This document shows, one piece after another, positions 1 to 8,373 of a DNA stretch of 37,446 nucleotides. The notes beneath the pieces were generated by a model. The model had not been told where the DNA came from, ran no database searches, and saw only the letters and a list, made by a program, of their open reading frames with translations. Origin of the DNA: a virus. The stretch lies in the IMG/VR virus record IMGVR_UViG_3300023174_000014, positions 1-37,446 of that record; one strand, given 5' to 3'. Position 1 is the stretch's first letter. Every line of letters starts with the position of its first letter. The position numbers were made by a program, and so were the translations under genes.

Positions 1-93
1 TTCCGTAATCGCTGTGGGCGGCCACGAGTGCTTCAAAAGTTTTAGGTTCAACCTTCGCTGGTGCTTCAACAACTGGCGAAGCCGAGATGGGCT
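1..93. repeat. Left copy of 93-bp terminal direct repeat
   Basis: These 93 bases are identical to the last 93 bases of the window. The repeat lies inside the protease gene, whose reading frame continues across the join without a break. That is what a circular or circularly permuted assembly looks like when the assembler leaves an overlap. A real short terminal repeat is possible but less likely inside a coding region. Confidence 0.97.
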
Positions 94-325
94 TAATGCC
101 GAACTCGGTTAGAACTTTCTTCACAACCTCGCTCATCTCTTCCTTTTTATCTTCGGAGGGTTCAACCTCAACGGAGACTTCGGGAGCAGGGGCGGGAGTC
201 TCGGAGGGCTTCTCGGAGGCCATCTCCTCTTTTTTTACTTCTTCTTTGGGTTTCATCGAATCTTCAATGGCCGCCAAGCGAACCTTGATATCTTCGATAT
301 CTTTTGTGTAATCCTTATTTTCCAT
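1..325 (-). CDS. Possible nested scaffold protein (in-frame internal start)
   Basis: Within the protease gene an in-frame ATG at 325 is preceded by AAAAAGGAC about 10 nt upstream. This resembles the site used by the decoration gene (AAGGAT, 8 nt). Initiation here would give a 137-residue protein, completed across the contig junction to 37265. It would consist only of the charged, Pro/Glu/Lys-rich tail. In lambda, scaffold Nu3 is made this way from within gene C, and the gene order here matches lambda. That it is made in this phage is inference. Confidence 0.5.
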   Translation of the reverse strand, partial: MENKDYTKDIEDIKVRLAAIEDSMKPKEEVKKEEMASEKPSETPAPAPEVSVEVEPSEDKKEEMSEVVKKVLTEFGIKPISASPVVEAPAKVEPKTFEALVAAHSDYG

Positions 326-1084
326 ATTTGTTTTGTCCTTTTTGTCAAGTGGAGCTTCCTCCACGGATTGTTTCGTTGTTGCTGGGATTGTCTTGCCTCC
401 GCTGATATAGCCGAGTTTTTCTTCTGCTTTCACACAAGAACCCGGTTCGTAGGCTTTGACTCCCTTTGCTGGTTCGTATCCGTCCCAGCACCTAAATTCT
501 TTAACCTTCTCCATAAACTTAATCATCTCCTCGAACAAGCCATTAGTGGCCGCAGGGGATGAAACAAGATCAGCAGAGGCGATGCTCTGGGGGCGAATGT
601 AGTCCTTGCCATTGATGGTCTCGGATTCGTTCACGAAGGCTAGGGAAACGCCGAACTGGTCTGGGGCTTCGGAGGCCATCTCTTTGATTAGGCCATAGTG
701 GGGAGAGTTGCGGAGAAGGCGAAGGTCTGCGACTAGCTTATCCCCATCAATGCGGGGATTCCTAGCAAAGCCAACGACAGCGTCTAATCCGCTTCCGTGG
801 TTCATCTTTACCTTCACCCCATTCCTTGCACCCTTCATAAGTTTTAGGGCGGTCTGCAAGCTAACTTTATCCACGAAAAGATCGTGTCCTTTTGCTTCAC
901 CAACCTCTAAAATGCTCACCCCGCCTAGCTCCATTTCCTCCATCTCCTCATCCCTATAAGTAGAATAGGCAACCGCCGCCCTTTGCGTCTCGTCTGGAAA
1001 CTTGGATACCGCCTCTTCATCTCCCATAAAGCGGGATACAAAGTCTTGCTCTGATTCGTCAGCGGAAGGAAGTGGTAGGGGCAT
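1..1084 (-). CDS. Prohead (head maturation) protease with scaffold-like tail, 5' part
   Basis: This is a serine protease of the prohead maturation type, acting inside the immature capsid. Joined across the contig ends to the piece ending at 37265, the gene is 1173 nt and encodes 390 residues. The ATG at 1084 has AAGGGA 8 nt upstream. Likely catalytic residues are His96 in MNHGSG and Ser147 in FGVSLAF, followed by the segment SIASADLVSSPAAT (about 167-180), typical of phage proteases of this type. From about residue 250 the sequence becomes charged, rich in Glu, Lys and Pro, and scaffold-like. It follows the portal and Cys-rich genes and precedes the decoration gene, the position of lambda C/Nu3. 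The family call is by motif and position. Confidence 0.85.
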   Translation of the reverse strand, partial: MPLPLPSADESEQDFVSRFMGDEEAVSKFPDETQRAAVAYSTYRDEEMEEMELGGVSILEVGEAKGHDLFVDKVSLQTALKLMKGARNGVKVKMNHGSGLDAVVGFARNPRIDGDKLVADLRLLRNSPHYGLIKEMASEAPDQFGVSLAFVNESETINGKDYIRPQSIASADLVSSPAATNGLFEEMIKFMEKVKEFRCWDGYEPAKGVKAYEPGSCVKAEEKLGYISGGKTIPATTKQSVEEAPLDKKDKTNMENKDYTKDIEDIKVRLAAIEDSMKPKEEVKKEEMASEKPSETPAPAPEVSVEVEPSEDKKEEMSEVVKKVLTEFGIKPISASPVVEAPAKVEPKTFEALVAAHSDYG

Positions 1085-1105
1085 AAGGGTAATCCCTTTT
1101 GTCAA

Positions 1106-1573
1106 TTACTTGGCTTTATCTTTAATCGGGCCACCCACAATCCAAGCATCGCAAGTCCTTTTAGCCGCACACTTAAAGTCAAAAATCTCGCAGTAACCTA
1201 GATCGCCACCAACGGCCACCTCGTTTGCGTCCTCTCCGATGCCCTTCTTAATGCACCCTAGAATCTTGCTCCTCTGGTCGAAGGCCGCACAATTACCGCA
1301 AAGCATTTTCTTGGCCGTTACTACATCGCCTTGGAACTCATCTGCCTTGGCTTTCCAGTAATCCTCGTTGGGTTCGTTTGGGTTAGCTGGACCGTAGTTC
1401 GCATCGTCCACGGCTATCTGCCTATTGGCTAGATTTGTTTTGATGTCTTGGGTTGCGATTGGGCAAGATGGCTCTGCTAGTTCTTTGTCCTTTATGCCAT
1501 AAAGACCCTTAAGATATTTACCAAACTCTCTATCGTAGTCCTCTTGATTAAATAATTCTGGTGGGATTATCAT
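1106..1573 (-). CDS. Cysteine-rich protein with HiPIP-like cysteine pattern
   Basis: This 155-residue protein has no function I can assign with certainty. Its second half has a regular cysteine pattern: CGNC followed by AAFD, then ILGC, then GYCEIFDFKC and RTCDAW. A CxxC-aromatic followed by spaced Cys and an aromatic-rich end recalls high-potential iron-sulfur proteins and small zinc-binding proteins. The first half is polar and lacks a signal peptide. The ATG overlaps the portal stop as ATGA, so translation is probably coupled. Its place between portal and protease suggests a head-assembly or minor virion protein. Metal binding is inferred from cysteine spacing only. Confidence 0.75.
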   Translation of the reverse strand: MIIPPELFNQEDYDREFGKYLKGLYGIKDKELAEPSCPIATQDIKTNLANRQIAVDDANYGPANPNEPNEDYWKAKADEFQGDVVTAKKMLCGNCAAFDQRSKILGCIKKGIGEDANEVAVGGDLGYCEIFDFKCAAKRTCDAWIVGGPIKDKAK

Positions 1574-4452
1574 TTTAATTGCGGGCCTCCGTAAAGATCG
1601 TACATATCCATAACACCACTATCATATTTTTTGCCATTGATGTGTCCAGCAAAAACCTCTGCAACAAACTCCATTGGGTTGATTGCCGCATATTCGCTAA
1701 CTTTTTTGGCTATATTTTTTCTATTTTCACCGCTTGTCCCCGGCCCAAACTTTTCAGTTTTATACATTTCAGCATCGTCATACCCTATGTTTTTATGATG
1801 CAAGATATGTCCATATTCGTGAGAAAACACATCATCATTTCCAAGCCATCCCCTTTCTACCATTCTTTTGTTTATGTCTTGGAATCCTCCCTGCCCTTCT
1901 TTGTTATATGCTTTATTAAAATATATTTCTTGGCGGCGAACTTGCCCGTTAATATATGTTGAAGAGGCTTGGGCAACAGTTCCAGAGCTTAAGGTTGCCA
2001 TACCTATTTCAGACGGAGGTGGTATGTCATAACCCTTTGCCTTCAAAAGATCGTATGAAGCACCTATTTTAATTGCCACATCATCATCTACTGGCAACTC
2101 AACACTAGAAAGCCCATCACCTTTCATCTTTTCAACGATTCTAGCCTTGTCTGTTGTTTTCTCCTTTTTGGCTTCTTGTTCTGGTTTGGATGTTGGTGGC
2201 TGTGGTGGCTTAGGAGGTGGGGGTGCGGGGGTTGTGTCTTTTTGTTTTTTGGGCTTCTCTGCTTTCCCTTGAGGTGTTGGCCTCTTATAATCTTTTGGGA
2301 ATTTCCCACCGGGTCGAGTTGGCGTATAGCCTCCCTTAAATGGGGGTCTGCCGTAACCTACTGCACACTTGTTATCTGGCCCGAAAGTGCCACCCTCATC
2401 TTGCCCACAATCCCTGCCAGCAACGAACTCGGTTTTCTTGTCCCTAGCCTCCATCTGTCCGACTACTTTCTTTGCCCAAGAAAAGCCAGCATCCCCGCCC
2501 CATCCATTCCACGCCTGCCAGCCTTTGCCCTGTTCCCCGAAGGTCGCTCCCTTTTTGTCCACTTCGTGCCTATCAAAAAAGGCTTTCATTCTGCGAACTG
2601 TATCGGGAGACATCTTCACCCCATTGATTAAATCCCTAGCTCTAGCGATGCCCACTGGGGTCATTCCCCTTTGGCTGGGTGGTTTCGTCTCCCGCACATC
2701 CAAGGCTCTTTTAGCGGCCTCCCTAGCTCCTTCTGGTGGGGTAAAATCAATCCCATCGTACTTTGCCAACTCAATCCCGCCCATCATTCCCGCAATCAGC
2801 ATCTTGATGGATGCTGGGTCTAGTTTTGCTAGTGCCTCTTCAGTATCTTTTTTTTTAACTTCTAATTCTTCGGAGGATGGTTCGATGGGGTCTTCTGGAA
2901 TTGGCTTCTGGTCGCCTCCCTCATTCTTATCCTCCTCTGGTTTATCCTCTATGGGTGCTACTGGTTTGGGTGCGAGAGCAGGAGGCAGTTGGGGTTGCGG
3001 AGGTGTCGGGGTGACAATATCGGAAATCGTCTCTGGGGCTACGCCATACTTCTGTGCTAAATCCTTTATCAGCTTCGCCTCAATAGCTCTTTGTCGCATA
3101 GCACTTTCAAAATCTTGGCCTCGCTCACTATAAATATCTGCCGCCGTTCGCAAGCCACTCTTAAATTCCGAGATCGCCGACTGGCTGTCCCTAGATAAGT
3201 CTATGGAGACATTCGCCCCGAAATTGAAAATACCCCTTGTAGTTCTGCTCCCAACATTGTTTTCAATCAATCCTCTGGCAACTGCATCGGCGATTACGAT
3301 GTTCTTAATTGGGCGAAGCACCTTATCATCTAGGAGCTTCTGGTATCTGCGGAAGGTGCGCCCTGCTTGTTGCATCTCAAGGCGGGCTGTCGGGCCAGAC
3401 ATAGCAGAAGGGTCGACGGCGAAGCTGTAAGGGATGCCCACGCCTAAGCAAATGTTGCGGAGAAGAATCTTATGGAACTCTGCAAACGCACCGGAGGGAC
3501 GGCTCGGGCCATCGGGGAACACGATATCTTCACCCGGCTCTAGGTAGGAGATTTTGCCAGACTCAATCGCTTCCAGCTTGATTGCGCTTCCGTTAATGTC
3601 TTGATCGTTTGTGAGGCTTGAGAGATCGGAAGCATTGTTGTTATTCCTCTTTATGATTGCGCTCTGGCTAGAAGCAACCTTGGCTGACATCTTCTCGAAG
3701 CCCACGATTTCGTGAATATCCGTTGCGTCATTGATTGCGGTATGGAAAGCGGAGATTCCTCGGTACTGGTCAATGCGGAGTGGGTCGAATAAGTGAAAGG
3801 CTTGGCTTGCGGGAATGGTTGCTTGGAACGAATACATATCGCCAATCGTTCGGCTATAAACATCATAAGCTGTGGGCGAGCCAGTCCTTTGGTCGATATG
3901 GATTCCACCAATTAACTCCGAGCTTGTATAGACCTTGAATGGGTCGCCAAGTCTATCACCCTCAATGCCTTGTATTTTTAAGTTGCCATCTGAATCTCGG
4001 ACTAGGACAAAAAGAAAATCACCATCTCGTAACATCGACATCATCGCCACTTGCATAAGTGTTGAGCCGGTATGCCTTGTGGAGATGTCGCACTTGTCCC
4101 ACCATTCTGCCCAATATGCCTCTACCTCGGTATTGACTTCGGGGTTCTCGGTTCGGGCTTGGTAAGAAATGTTTGCGGCGGTGTGGCTGGCAAACTTCAT
4201 AAGGATGGAGCGGACAAGGCCAACATTCTCGGCCAAGTCCCTCGCCCTTTTCATCAACTCAACTCGGTCATAGTTGGAGCGATAATCTTCCGCACCAGAA
4301 AGCGAACTCGGCCCCTTGCGTTGCCTCGAATACTTTACCGCATCATACTCGAAGTTTTTAATCCTTTGACGAGCAACAAGCCTATCAACTGCGCCCTGAG
4401 GATTTACAAAGGCAATCGCCTTATCGATCAGATTGAGAGAGGCTTTTTTCAC
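1570..4452 (-). CDS. Portal protein (lambda gpB-like) fused to a C-terminal zincin-like domain
   Basis: Residues 1 to about 500 form a portal protein of the lambda gpB type, the ring through which DNA enters and leaves the head. The usual length of this family is about 500-550 residues; this one has 960. After the portal core come a Pro/Glu/Lys-rich linker, a conserved-looking patch (RMKAFFDRHE, then WNGWGGDAGFSWAKK), and a second Pro/Lys-rich linker around 700-770. The final domain carries HEYGH at 878-882 and NPMEFVAEVF near 925-934. This is the pattern of a zinc metalloprotease with a downstream glutamate ligand. The start is GTG and overlaps the gpW-like stop as GTGA. The portal call is strong; protease activity is inferred from the motif. 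Confidence 0.9.
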   Translation of the reverse strand: MKKASLNLIDKAIAFVNPQGAVDRLVARQRIKNFEYDAVKYSRQRKGPSSLSGAEDYRSNYDRVELMKRARDLAENVGLVRSILMKFASHTAANISYQARTENPEVNTEVEAYWAEWWDKCDISTRHTGSTLMQVAMMSMLRDGDFLFVLVRDSDGNLKIQGIEGDRLGDPFKVYTSSELIGGIHIDQRTGSPTAYDVYSRTIGDMYSFQATIPASQAFHLFDPLRIDQYRGISAFHTAINDATDIHEIVGFEKMSAKVASSQSAIIKRNNNNASDLSSLTNDQDINGSAIKLEAIESGKISYLEPGEDIVFPDGPSRPSGAFAEFHKILLRNICLGVGIPYSFAVDPSAMSGPTARLEMQQAGRTFRRYQKLLDDKVLRPIKNIVIADAVARGLIENNVGSRTTRGIFNFGANVSIDLSRDSQSAISEFKSGLRTAADIYSERGQDFESAMRQRAIEAKLIKDLAQKYGVAPETISDIVTPTPPQPQLPPALAPKPVAPIEDKPEEDKNEGGDQKPIPEDPIEPSSEELEVKKKDTEEALAKLDPASIKMLIAGMMGGIELAKYDGIDFTPPEGAREAAKRALDVRETKPPSQRGMTPVGIARARDLINGVKMSPDTVRRMKAFFDRHEVDKKGATFGEQGKGWQAWNGWGGDAGFSWAKKVVGQMEARDKKTEFVAGRDCGQDEGGTFGPDNKCAVGYGRPPFKGGYTPTRPGGKFPKDYKRPTPQGKAEKPKKQKDTTPAPPPPKPPQPPTSKPEQEAKKEKTTDKARIVEKMKGDGLSSVELPVDDDVAIKIGASYDLLKAKGYDIPPPSEIGMATLSSGTVAQASSTYINGQVRRQEIYFNKAYNKEGQGGFQDINKRMVERGWLGNDDVFSHEYGHILHHKNIGYDDAEMYKTEKFGPGTSGENRKNIAKKVSEYAAINPMEFVAEVFAGHINGKKYDSGVMDMYDLYGGPQLK

Positions 4453-4685
4453 GAGCCGAAATTTGCGTAGGTTGTGCGAACCCTAGTGCCAGTCGCTTGT
4501 TGAATGGCTAGGGTCAATTCCATAATCGTATCTCTTACCTCACCGAGATTCGCTCTTGAAAACGAACGACCAGCTATCGAATAGCTTGAACCCGCCACCG
4601 CTATCGCTTCTAGGCAAGTGATATATTTATCACGCAACGAAGTGAGGGTGGCAAGGGGTAGCCCAATGAAATCACCCTTCGCCAT
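4449..4685 (-). CDS. gpW-like head-tail joining protein
   Basis: This small protein (78 residues from the ATG at 4685) lies between the large terminase and the portal, exactly where lambda has W. It starts with MAKGDFIGLPL and contains predicted helices and a small central sheet region, as in gpW proteins that join head and tail at the portal. It overlaps the terminase end by 14 nt and shares GTGA with the portal start. A GTG 12 nt upstream is an alternative start. Identification rests on size, position and general sequence character. Confidence 0.7.
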   Translation of the reverse strand: MAKGDFIGLPLATLTSLRDKYITCLEAIAVAGSSYSIAGRSFSRANLGEVRDTIMELTLAIQQATGTRVRTTYANFGS

Positions 4686-6462
4686 TATCAAACTCACTTT
4701 CTGTCAAACTTGCGGGCGACACTTTCAATCGCCCATACAAAGCCGCCCCCACGATGTTCATACACTCGCAATCCATTAAGTGATTATGCTTTCCGACTTG
4801 CTTCCATACAAGCCTTTCCCTGCCAGTCATAGGATTTTTCACCCTCACCTTCACCTCTGATTCAATATGCACACGCCAAACATCGGGTGTGTCGAGAGCG
4901 ATGTAACCCGGCTCTTTCAATAGATTTGCTAGGATGTCTTTGATGGACGGATTAGACCAACGCCAAACTGGACAGAATTTCCACTTCCAACCAGTTTTCA
5001 ACTGAACAGCCTTACCGCTAAATGGGTCTCCATTTGCAATTCGTGAATATGGGCGTTGCAACTTATGGTCTCCGACTATTTCAGAAAAGCTAGTACGATC
5101 TGAACCAACTAACGCTATCCATCCATTTTTGCAACAATTCAAATAAACATCTCTGGTTTGATCGCCCGAATCGCAGAATACGCATTTGCTTTCAACTCCA
5201 AACTCTTCTGCCTTGGCTTGGATGTCTCCCCAAGTTTCTAGCCTACCTGCCCACACGAGCCTTGACCTACCCTCTAAATCCCAAGCCCTAACAACGCACC
5301 AAGCGTGGAAGCCCCCTGCCTCTTGAATGTCGCAAGCCATAATCAGCTTTTCATTTACTCTGACTTCGCCCATCTTGTAATCACCCGCTACAATTTCCAT
5401 TTTCTCGCTTTCGTGTTCCATCCAAGGCTCGGCAAGAACTCGATTCACGAAGTCTTGTAGCCCTATGATTCCATTGTGCTTATCTTGCAAAAACTTCACC
5501 GCTAAACTCCCAAAGCTAACCCAAGGGGCATATAGGCCGTTGAGATGGTAGGAGCGTCTGGCAGGCTCGCCCTTGGGATTGGTTGCCCTCCACTCCCCCT
5601 CTCGGAGCATCTTGGTTTTCTGGCCGTCTTGAATCTTGCCCTTGCATCCCTCGCACTCATAATAGGTCGAGGATTTCACTAGGGCGTAATCATAAACGCC
5701 ATCTTCTATCTTGGCCGATTCATCCCACTTCACTTGTCCCCAAATTAGTTTTTGTTTTAATCCACAATGGGGGCAAGGCACAAAATAGAAGCGCATATCC
5801 CCCTTCTGCCATTCAGCCCAGATTATTGAGTCGGCAGTTGTCGGGGTGCTGGTTGCTATGATGAGATGGTTGGGATAGGTGCTAACTCTGGCCTCTGCTA
5901 ATTGAACTGGGTTTGCTTCTCGCCCCGACCCCGCTTGTTCTGGGAACTTGTCCACCTCATCCATACAAAGCAAAGCAATCGAGCGACTAGAAAGAGCCGA
6001 GGGGCTAGTGCCAGCCCACCATACCGAGCATCGTTTGAAGTGTTGCTCTAGGATTTTGATTTTGTCGGTGTTGTCTGGTTTCTCTTTCGCAAGGGCTGGG
6101 CAATCGTCAATCATTGGCAACCACCTAGTTTCCGTGAATGATCTAGCTAAATGCTCGCTAGGCATCACCCACAAGGCGGGGCAAGGTCGCTCTGCTATTC
6201 GGTACGCTAGGCCAGCTAGAATCGTTGTGGTCTTACTTGTCTGTGCCCCCCATACCAGCACCACCCTACGAATCGAATCATCGCCAAAAGCCTCTAGGGG
6301 TTCGCGGACATAGGGCGTAAGCGTTGTCGAATACGCACCGGGGATGTTGGTTACTCTTGCCGAAAGTGTGAGGTTTTTTTCTGCCCACTCTGGAATCGAG
6401 AGCTGTTCCCTTGGCTCAAACAAAAGACGAGCAAAGTTCTTGGCCTCATCAATCTGGTTCAC
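4672..6462 (-). CDS. Terminase large subunit (lambda gpA family)
   Basis: This is the ATP-driven motor and nuclease that cuts and packages phage DNA. An N-terminal ATPase has a Walker A variant WGAQTSKTT at about 71-79 and a Walker B stretch IALLCMDEVDKF ending near 172. A zinc-binding pair follows (CPHCG and CEGC). The C-terminal half has the acidic residues of an RNase H-like nuclease, in MACDIQ, FCDSGDQ and MDCEC. From the GTG at 6462 it has 596 residues; this start shares GTGA with the preceding stop and has AAGGG upstream. A GTG three codons earlier is possible. GpA-type terminases usually go with cos packaging. Confidence 0.95.
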   Translation of the reverse strand: MNQIDEAKNFARLLFEPREQLSIPEWAEKNLTLSARVTNIPGAYSTTLTPYVREPLEAFGDDSIRRVVLVWGAQTSKTTTILAGLAYRIAERPCPALWVMPSEHLARSFTETRWLPMIDDCPALAKEKPDNTDKIKILEQHFKRCSVWWAGTSPSALSSRSIALLCMDEVDKFPEQAGSGREANPVQLAEARVSTYPNHLIIATSTPTTADSIIWAEWQKGDMRFYFVPCPHCGLKQKLIWGQVKWDESAKIEDGVYDYALVKSSTYYECEGCKGKIQDGQKTKMLREGEWRATNPKGEPARRSYHLNGLYAPWVSFGSLAVKFLQDKHNGIIGLQDFVNRVLAEPWMEHESEKMEIVAGDYKMGEVRVNEKLIMACDIQEAGGFHAWCVVRAWDLEGRSRLVWAGRLETWGDIQAKAEEFGVESKCVFCDSGDQTRDVYLNCCKNGWIALVGSDRTSFSEIVGDHKLQRPYSRIANGDPFSGKAVQLKTGWKWKFCPVWRWSNPSIKDILANLLKEPGYIALDTPDVWRVHIESEVKVRVKNPMTGRERLVWKQVGKHNHLMDCECMNIVGAALYGRLKVSPASLTESEFDNGEG

Positions 6463-7322
6463 ACCCCACACATCCCTTCTTCACAATGGGGATGATCGCC
6501 ACCAAAAATATCCATCTGCCCCTTATCGAAATCGTCCCTAAAATCTACTTGCTCAATAGGGGTGCAAGACTTGTGGAGGAATGGCGTGGAGTCAAAATTC
6601 TCGCTATTCTTTTTTGCAAGTTGCATATCCTTTTCGAATTGCACGGCTCGCTCAAATGCCTCTGGTTCTTCTTGTTTCAATCGCTTCCATTCCTTGTTTG
6701 AGTGAAATGGGCAATATACGCACGATGATCTTGGTGGTTTTGGGTATCCGTTTCGCTCCATCCATTCCAAGCAACTCTGCCTAGTCATTCGCTTTTCAAT
6801 CAGAGGCCAGCGGCTTTGTGCCCAAGCATCCCTAGAGGGTTTGCACCGATGCCACTCGTCCCAAGAAATACCGATATATTGAGTTACTGAAATATGTTTT
6901 TGCCCCCTCTTAATTTTGCACCTAGCCCTAGCCTCTTTCATAATCGGCTTAATTTTGAAGTCTGCCGTGCAAGACCTAAACACGATTTTACCCAGCTTGC
7001 CCTTGGCACTTTTGGTAAAGAATGGAATGTTCGTTCTGCTGAACTTGCGGCCATCTTTTGTCACCCTCATTTTTAATGATTCTTTTGAAAGACTCCCAGC
7101 CGTTACTATATAAACCGGGTATGGCAACAATGCCTTTAACTGCTCTAGCCATTTATAGACGCTCTCTGGTTCGTCTTGCGTATCAGAGAAAATAGCAAAG
7201 TCTGGCATAGGGGAGATTTCCCCCCTCGCACACATCAAGGCTAGGCAACTAGACTGAACCCCAGCACCAAGAGAAATGATGTTGTATTCTGTCTTTATGT
7301 CTGGTTCGATTAGTGGATTCAT
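6459..7322 (-). CDS. PP-loop ATPase, phage PAPS-reductase-like (copy 1)
   Basis: This 287-residue protein belongs to the adenine nucleotide alpha-hydrolase/PAPS reductase superfamily. The nucleotide-binding PP-loop is SLGAGVQSS at residues 17-25, followed by FSDTQDEP. A Cys-containing segment (RSCTADFKIKP, about 116-126), IGISWDEWHR and the pair SSCVYCP (Cys201, Cys204) suggest a metal or Fe-S site. The same elements occur in the protein at 7621-8373, so the two are paralogues. The ATG at 7322 shares ATGA with the HNH stop. An in-frame start 24 codons upstream would lie inside the HNH gene and is unlikely. The substrate is unknown; DNA or nucleotide modification is one possibility. Confidence 0.85.
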   Translation of the reverse strand: MNPLIEPDIKTEYNIISLGAGVQSSCLALMCARGEISPMPDFAIFSDTQDEPESVYKWLEQLKALLPYPVYIVTAGSLSKESLKMRVTKDGRKFSRTNIPFFTKSAKGKLGKIVFRSCTADFKIKPIMKEARARCKIKRGQKHISVTQYIGISWDEWHRCKPSRDAWAQSRWPLIEKRMTRQSCLEWMERNGYPKPPRSSCVYCPFHSNKEWKRLKQEEPEAFERAVQFEKDMQLAKKNSENFDSTPFLHKSCTPIEQVDFRDDFDKGQMDIFGGDHPHCEEGMCGV

Positions 7323-7624
7323 CTCTTGACCAAATAATCTTTTGCATACGCCCAAGCGGGGTTCAAATGGATTTGATGATGGCACTCGAAGCACACCGCC
7401 AAAAAGAACTCTACCTCGTTGAGCCTATCCCCAAATCTTCCTCGCCTATGGTGAACTTGGCTCGCCATCTTGCATTTGCACACTTGGCAGACTGGATTAT
7501 TGGTTAGAAACTTCTCTCGCACATCTTTATAGACTTCGTTCTGGCCTTTTCTTTTTGCAGATACTCGGCGTAGTTTCCCGCCTCGCTTGAGTGGGGTTTT
7601 GCGTTTAAGTGGAGAGCGTTTCAT
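7319..7624 (-). CDS. HNH endonuclease
   Basis: This is a small HNH nuclease of 101 residues. The N-terminus is very basic (MKRSPLKRKTPLKRGG) and probably contacts DNA. The zinc-binding and catalytic part shows CQVCKCK, then VHHRRGR, then CFECHHQIH. It is joined by ATGA overlaps to PP-loop genes on both sides. In cos phages such as HK97, an HNH protein next to the terminase genes takes part in cutting and packaging DNA. The same role is likely here because it lies between the two terminase genes. A free homing-type nuclease is the alternative. Confidence 0.9.
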   Translation of the reverse strand: MKRSPLKRKTPLKRGGKLRRVSAKRKGQNEVYKDVREKFLTNNPVCQVCKCKMASQVHHRRGRFGDRLNEVEFFLAVCFECHHQIHLNPAWAYAKDYLVKR

Positions 7625-8373
7625 CCGTCATAGCATCCACAAGGAACTTCATCTGGCAAGTCCTCAAATAATTTCATTTGGCTTGCATCCGACTTAATTA
7701 AGTCCTCCCATTTCCAATTTCTCCCAAGTCCAATAACGCTTGTGAGATGGGCATTGTTTTCCATCCTTACTGCTCTTTCTGCAAGTTCTGGATGATTTTT
7801 AACTAGACTCAAAACCTCGTGCTTTTTCATAGCTGGGCAAAAGAAGCAAGATGATTTTGCTGGTGCAAATCCAGCACTTTTCACAACATCAATGCACTTG
7901 CTCCGATTCCATCCCCAACGGACAAGTGGATATTCGTAAATATATTTTTTGTCATCATAGAACTTAACTCGGTGAGACTCCCCGGCATCATAGCCAATAA
8001 GTTTCAAAACCTTGCCGCCCGCCTTCCACGCTTCTTTAGATGCTTCCCAGTTATTGCAAAACTTGTCTTGGGGTTGGATTTTATATTTCTGCGAACATCC
8101 CTTAAAACCATAGGCCAAGCTCGGCAACATTTTCTGTCGCAAGCAATTCTCTTCTAGGGTTTCTTTTTTATATTTTACTGTCTGTATTTCTGGCATTTGT
8201 CTTTCCACTAGCCACTTGCTGAATGTATCGACAAACTCATAAGTCTCTGGAAGCTCGCCACCAGTATCAGCAAACAGAATAAGGTCTGGAACAACTCCCC
8301 GCTTTTGCATTTCAATGAGCATAGCGGCAGAGTTTGTTCCTCCACCAAAAGCAACAACGCAAGGAGTTTTCAT
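7621..8373 (-). CDS. PP-loop ATPase, phage PAPS-reductase-like (copy 2)
   Basis: This 250-residue protein is a paralogue of the one at 6459-7322. The PP-loop is AFGGGTNSAAM at about 8-18, followed by FADTGGELPET. Later come KGCSQKYKIQP, IGYDAGESHR, the tyrosine-rich YEYPLVRWGWNR and the Cys pair SSCFFCP. A further Cys pair (CGCYDG) ends the protein and is absent from copy 1. The ATG shares ATGA with a 24-codon upstream gene, and the stop shares ATGA with HNH. Having two such enzymes around an HNH gene inside a terminase operon is unusual. The reaction is unknown. Confidence 0.85.
   Translation of the reverse strand: MKTPCVVAFGGGTNSAAMLIEMQKRGVVPDLILFADTGGELPETYEFVDTFSKWLVERQMPEIQTVKYKKETLEENCLRQKMLPSLAYGFKGCSQKYKIQPQDKFCNNWEASKEAWKAGGKVLKLIGYDAGESHRVKFYDDKKYIYEYPLVRWGWNRSKCIDVVKSAGFAPAKSSCFFCPAMKKHEVLSLVKNHPELAERAVRMENNAHLTSVIGLGRNWKWEDLIKSDASQMKLFEDLPDEVPCGCYDG

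Noticed and set aside
2369-3133. Long plus-strand frame of 254 codons
   Set aside because: It is antisense to the Pro-rich linkers of the portal gene; repetitive codons there keep the opposite strand open. The protein is Ser/Pro-rich and has no domain, and no ribosome site was seen.
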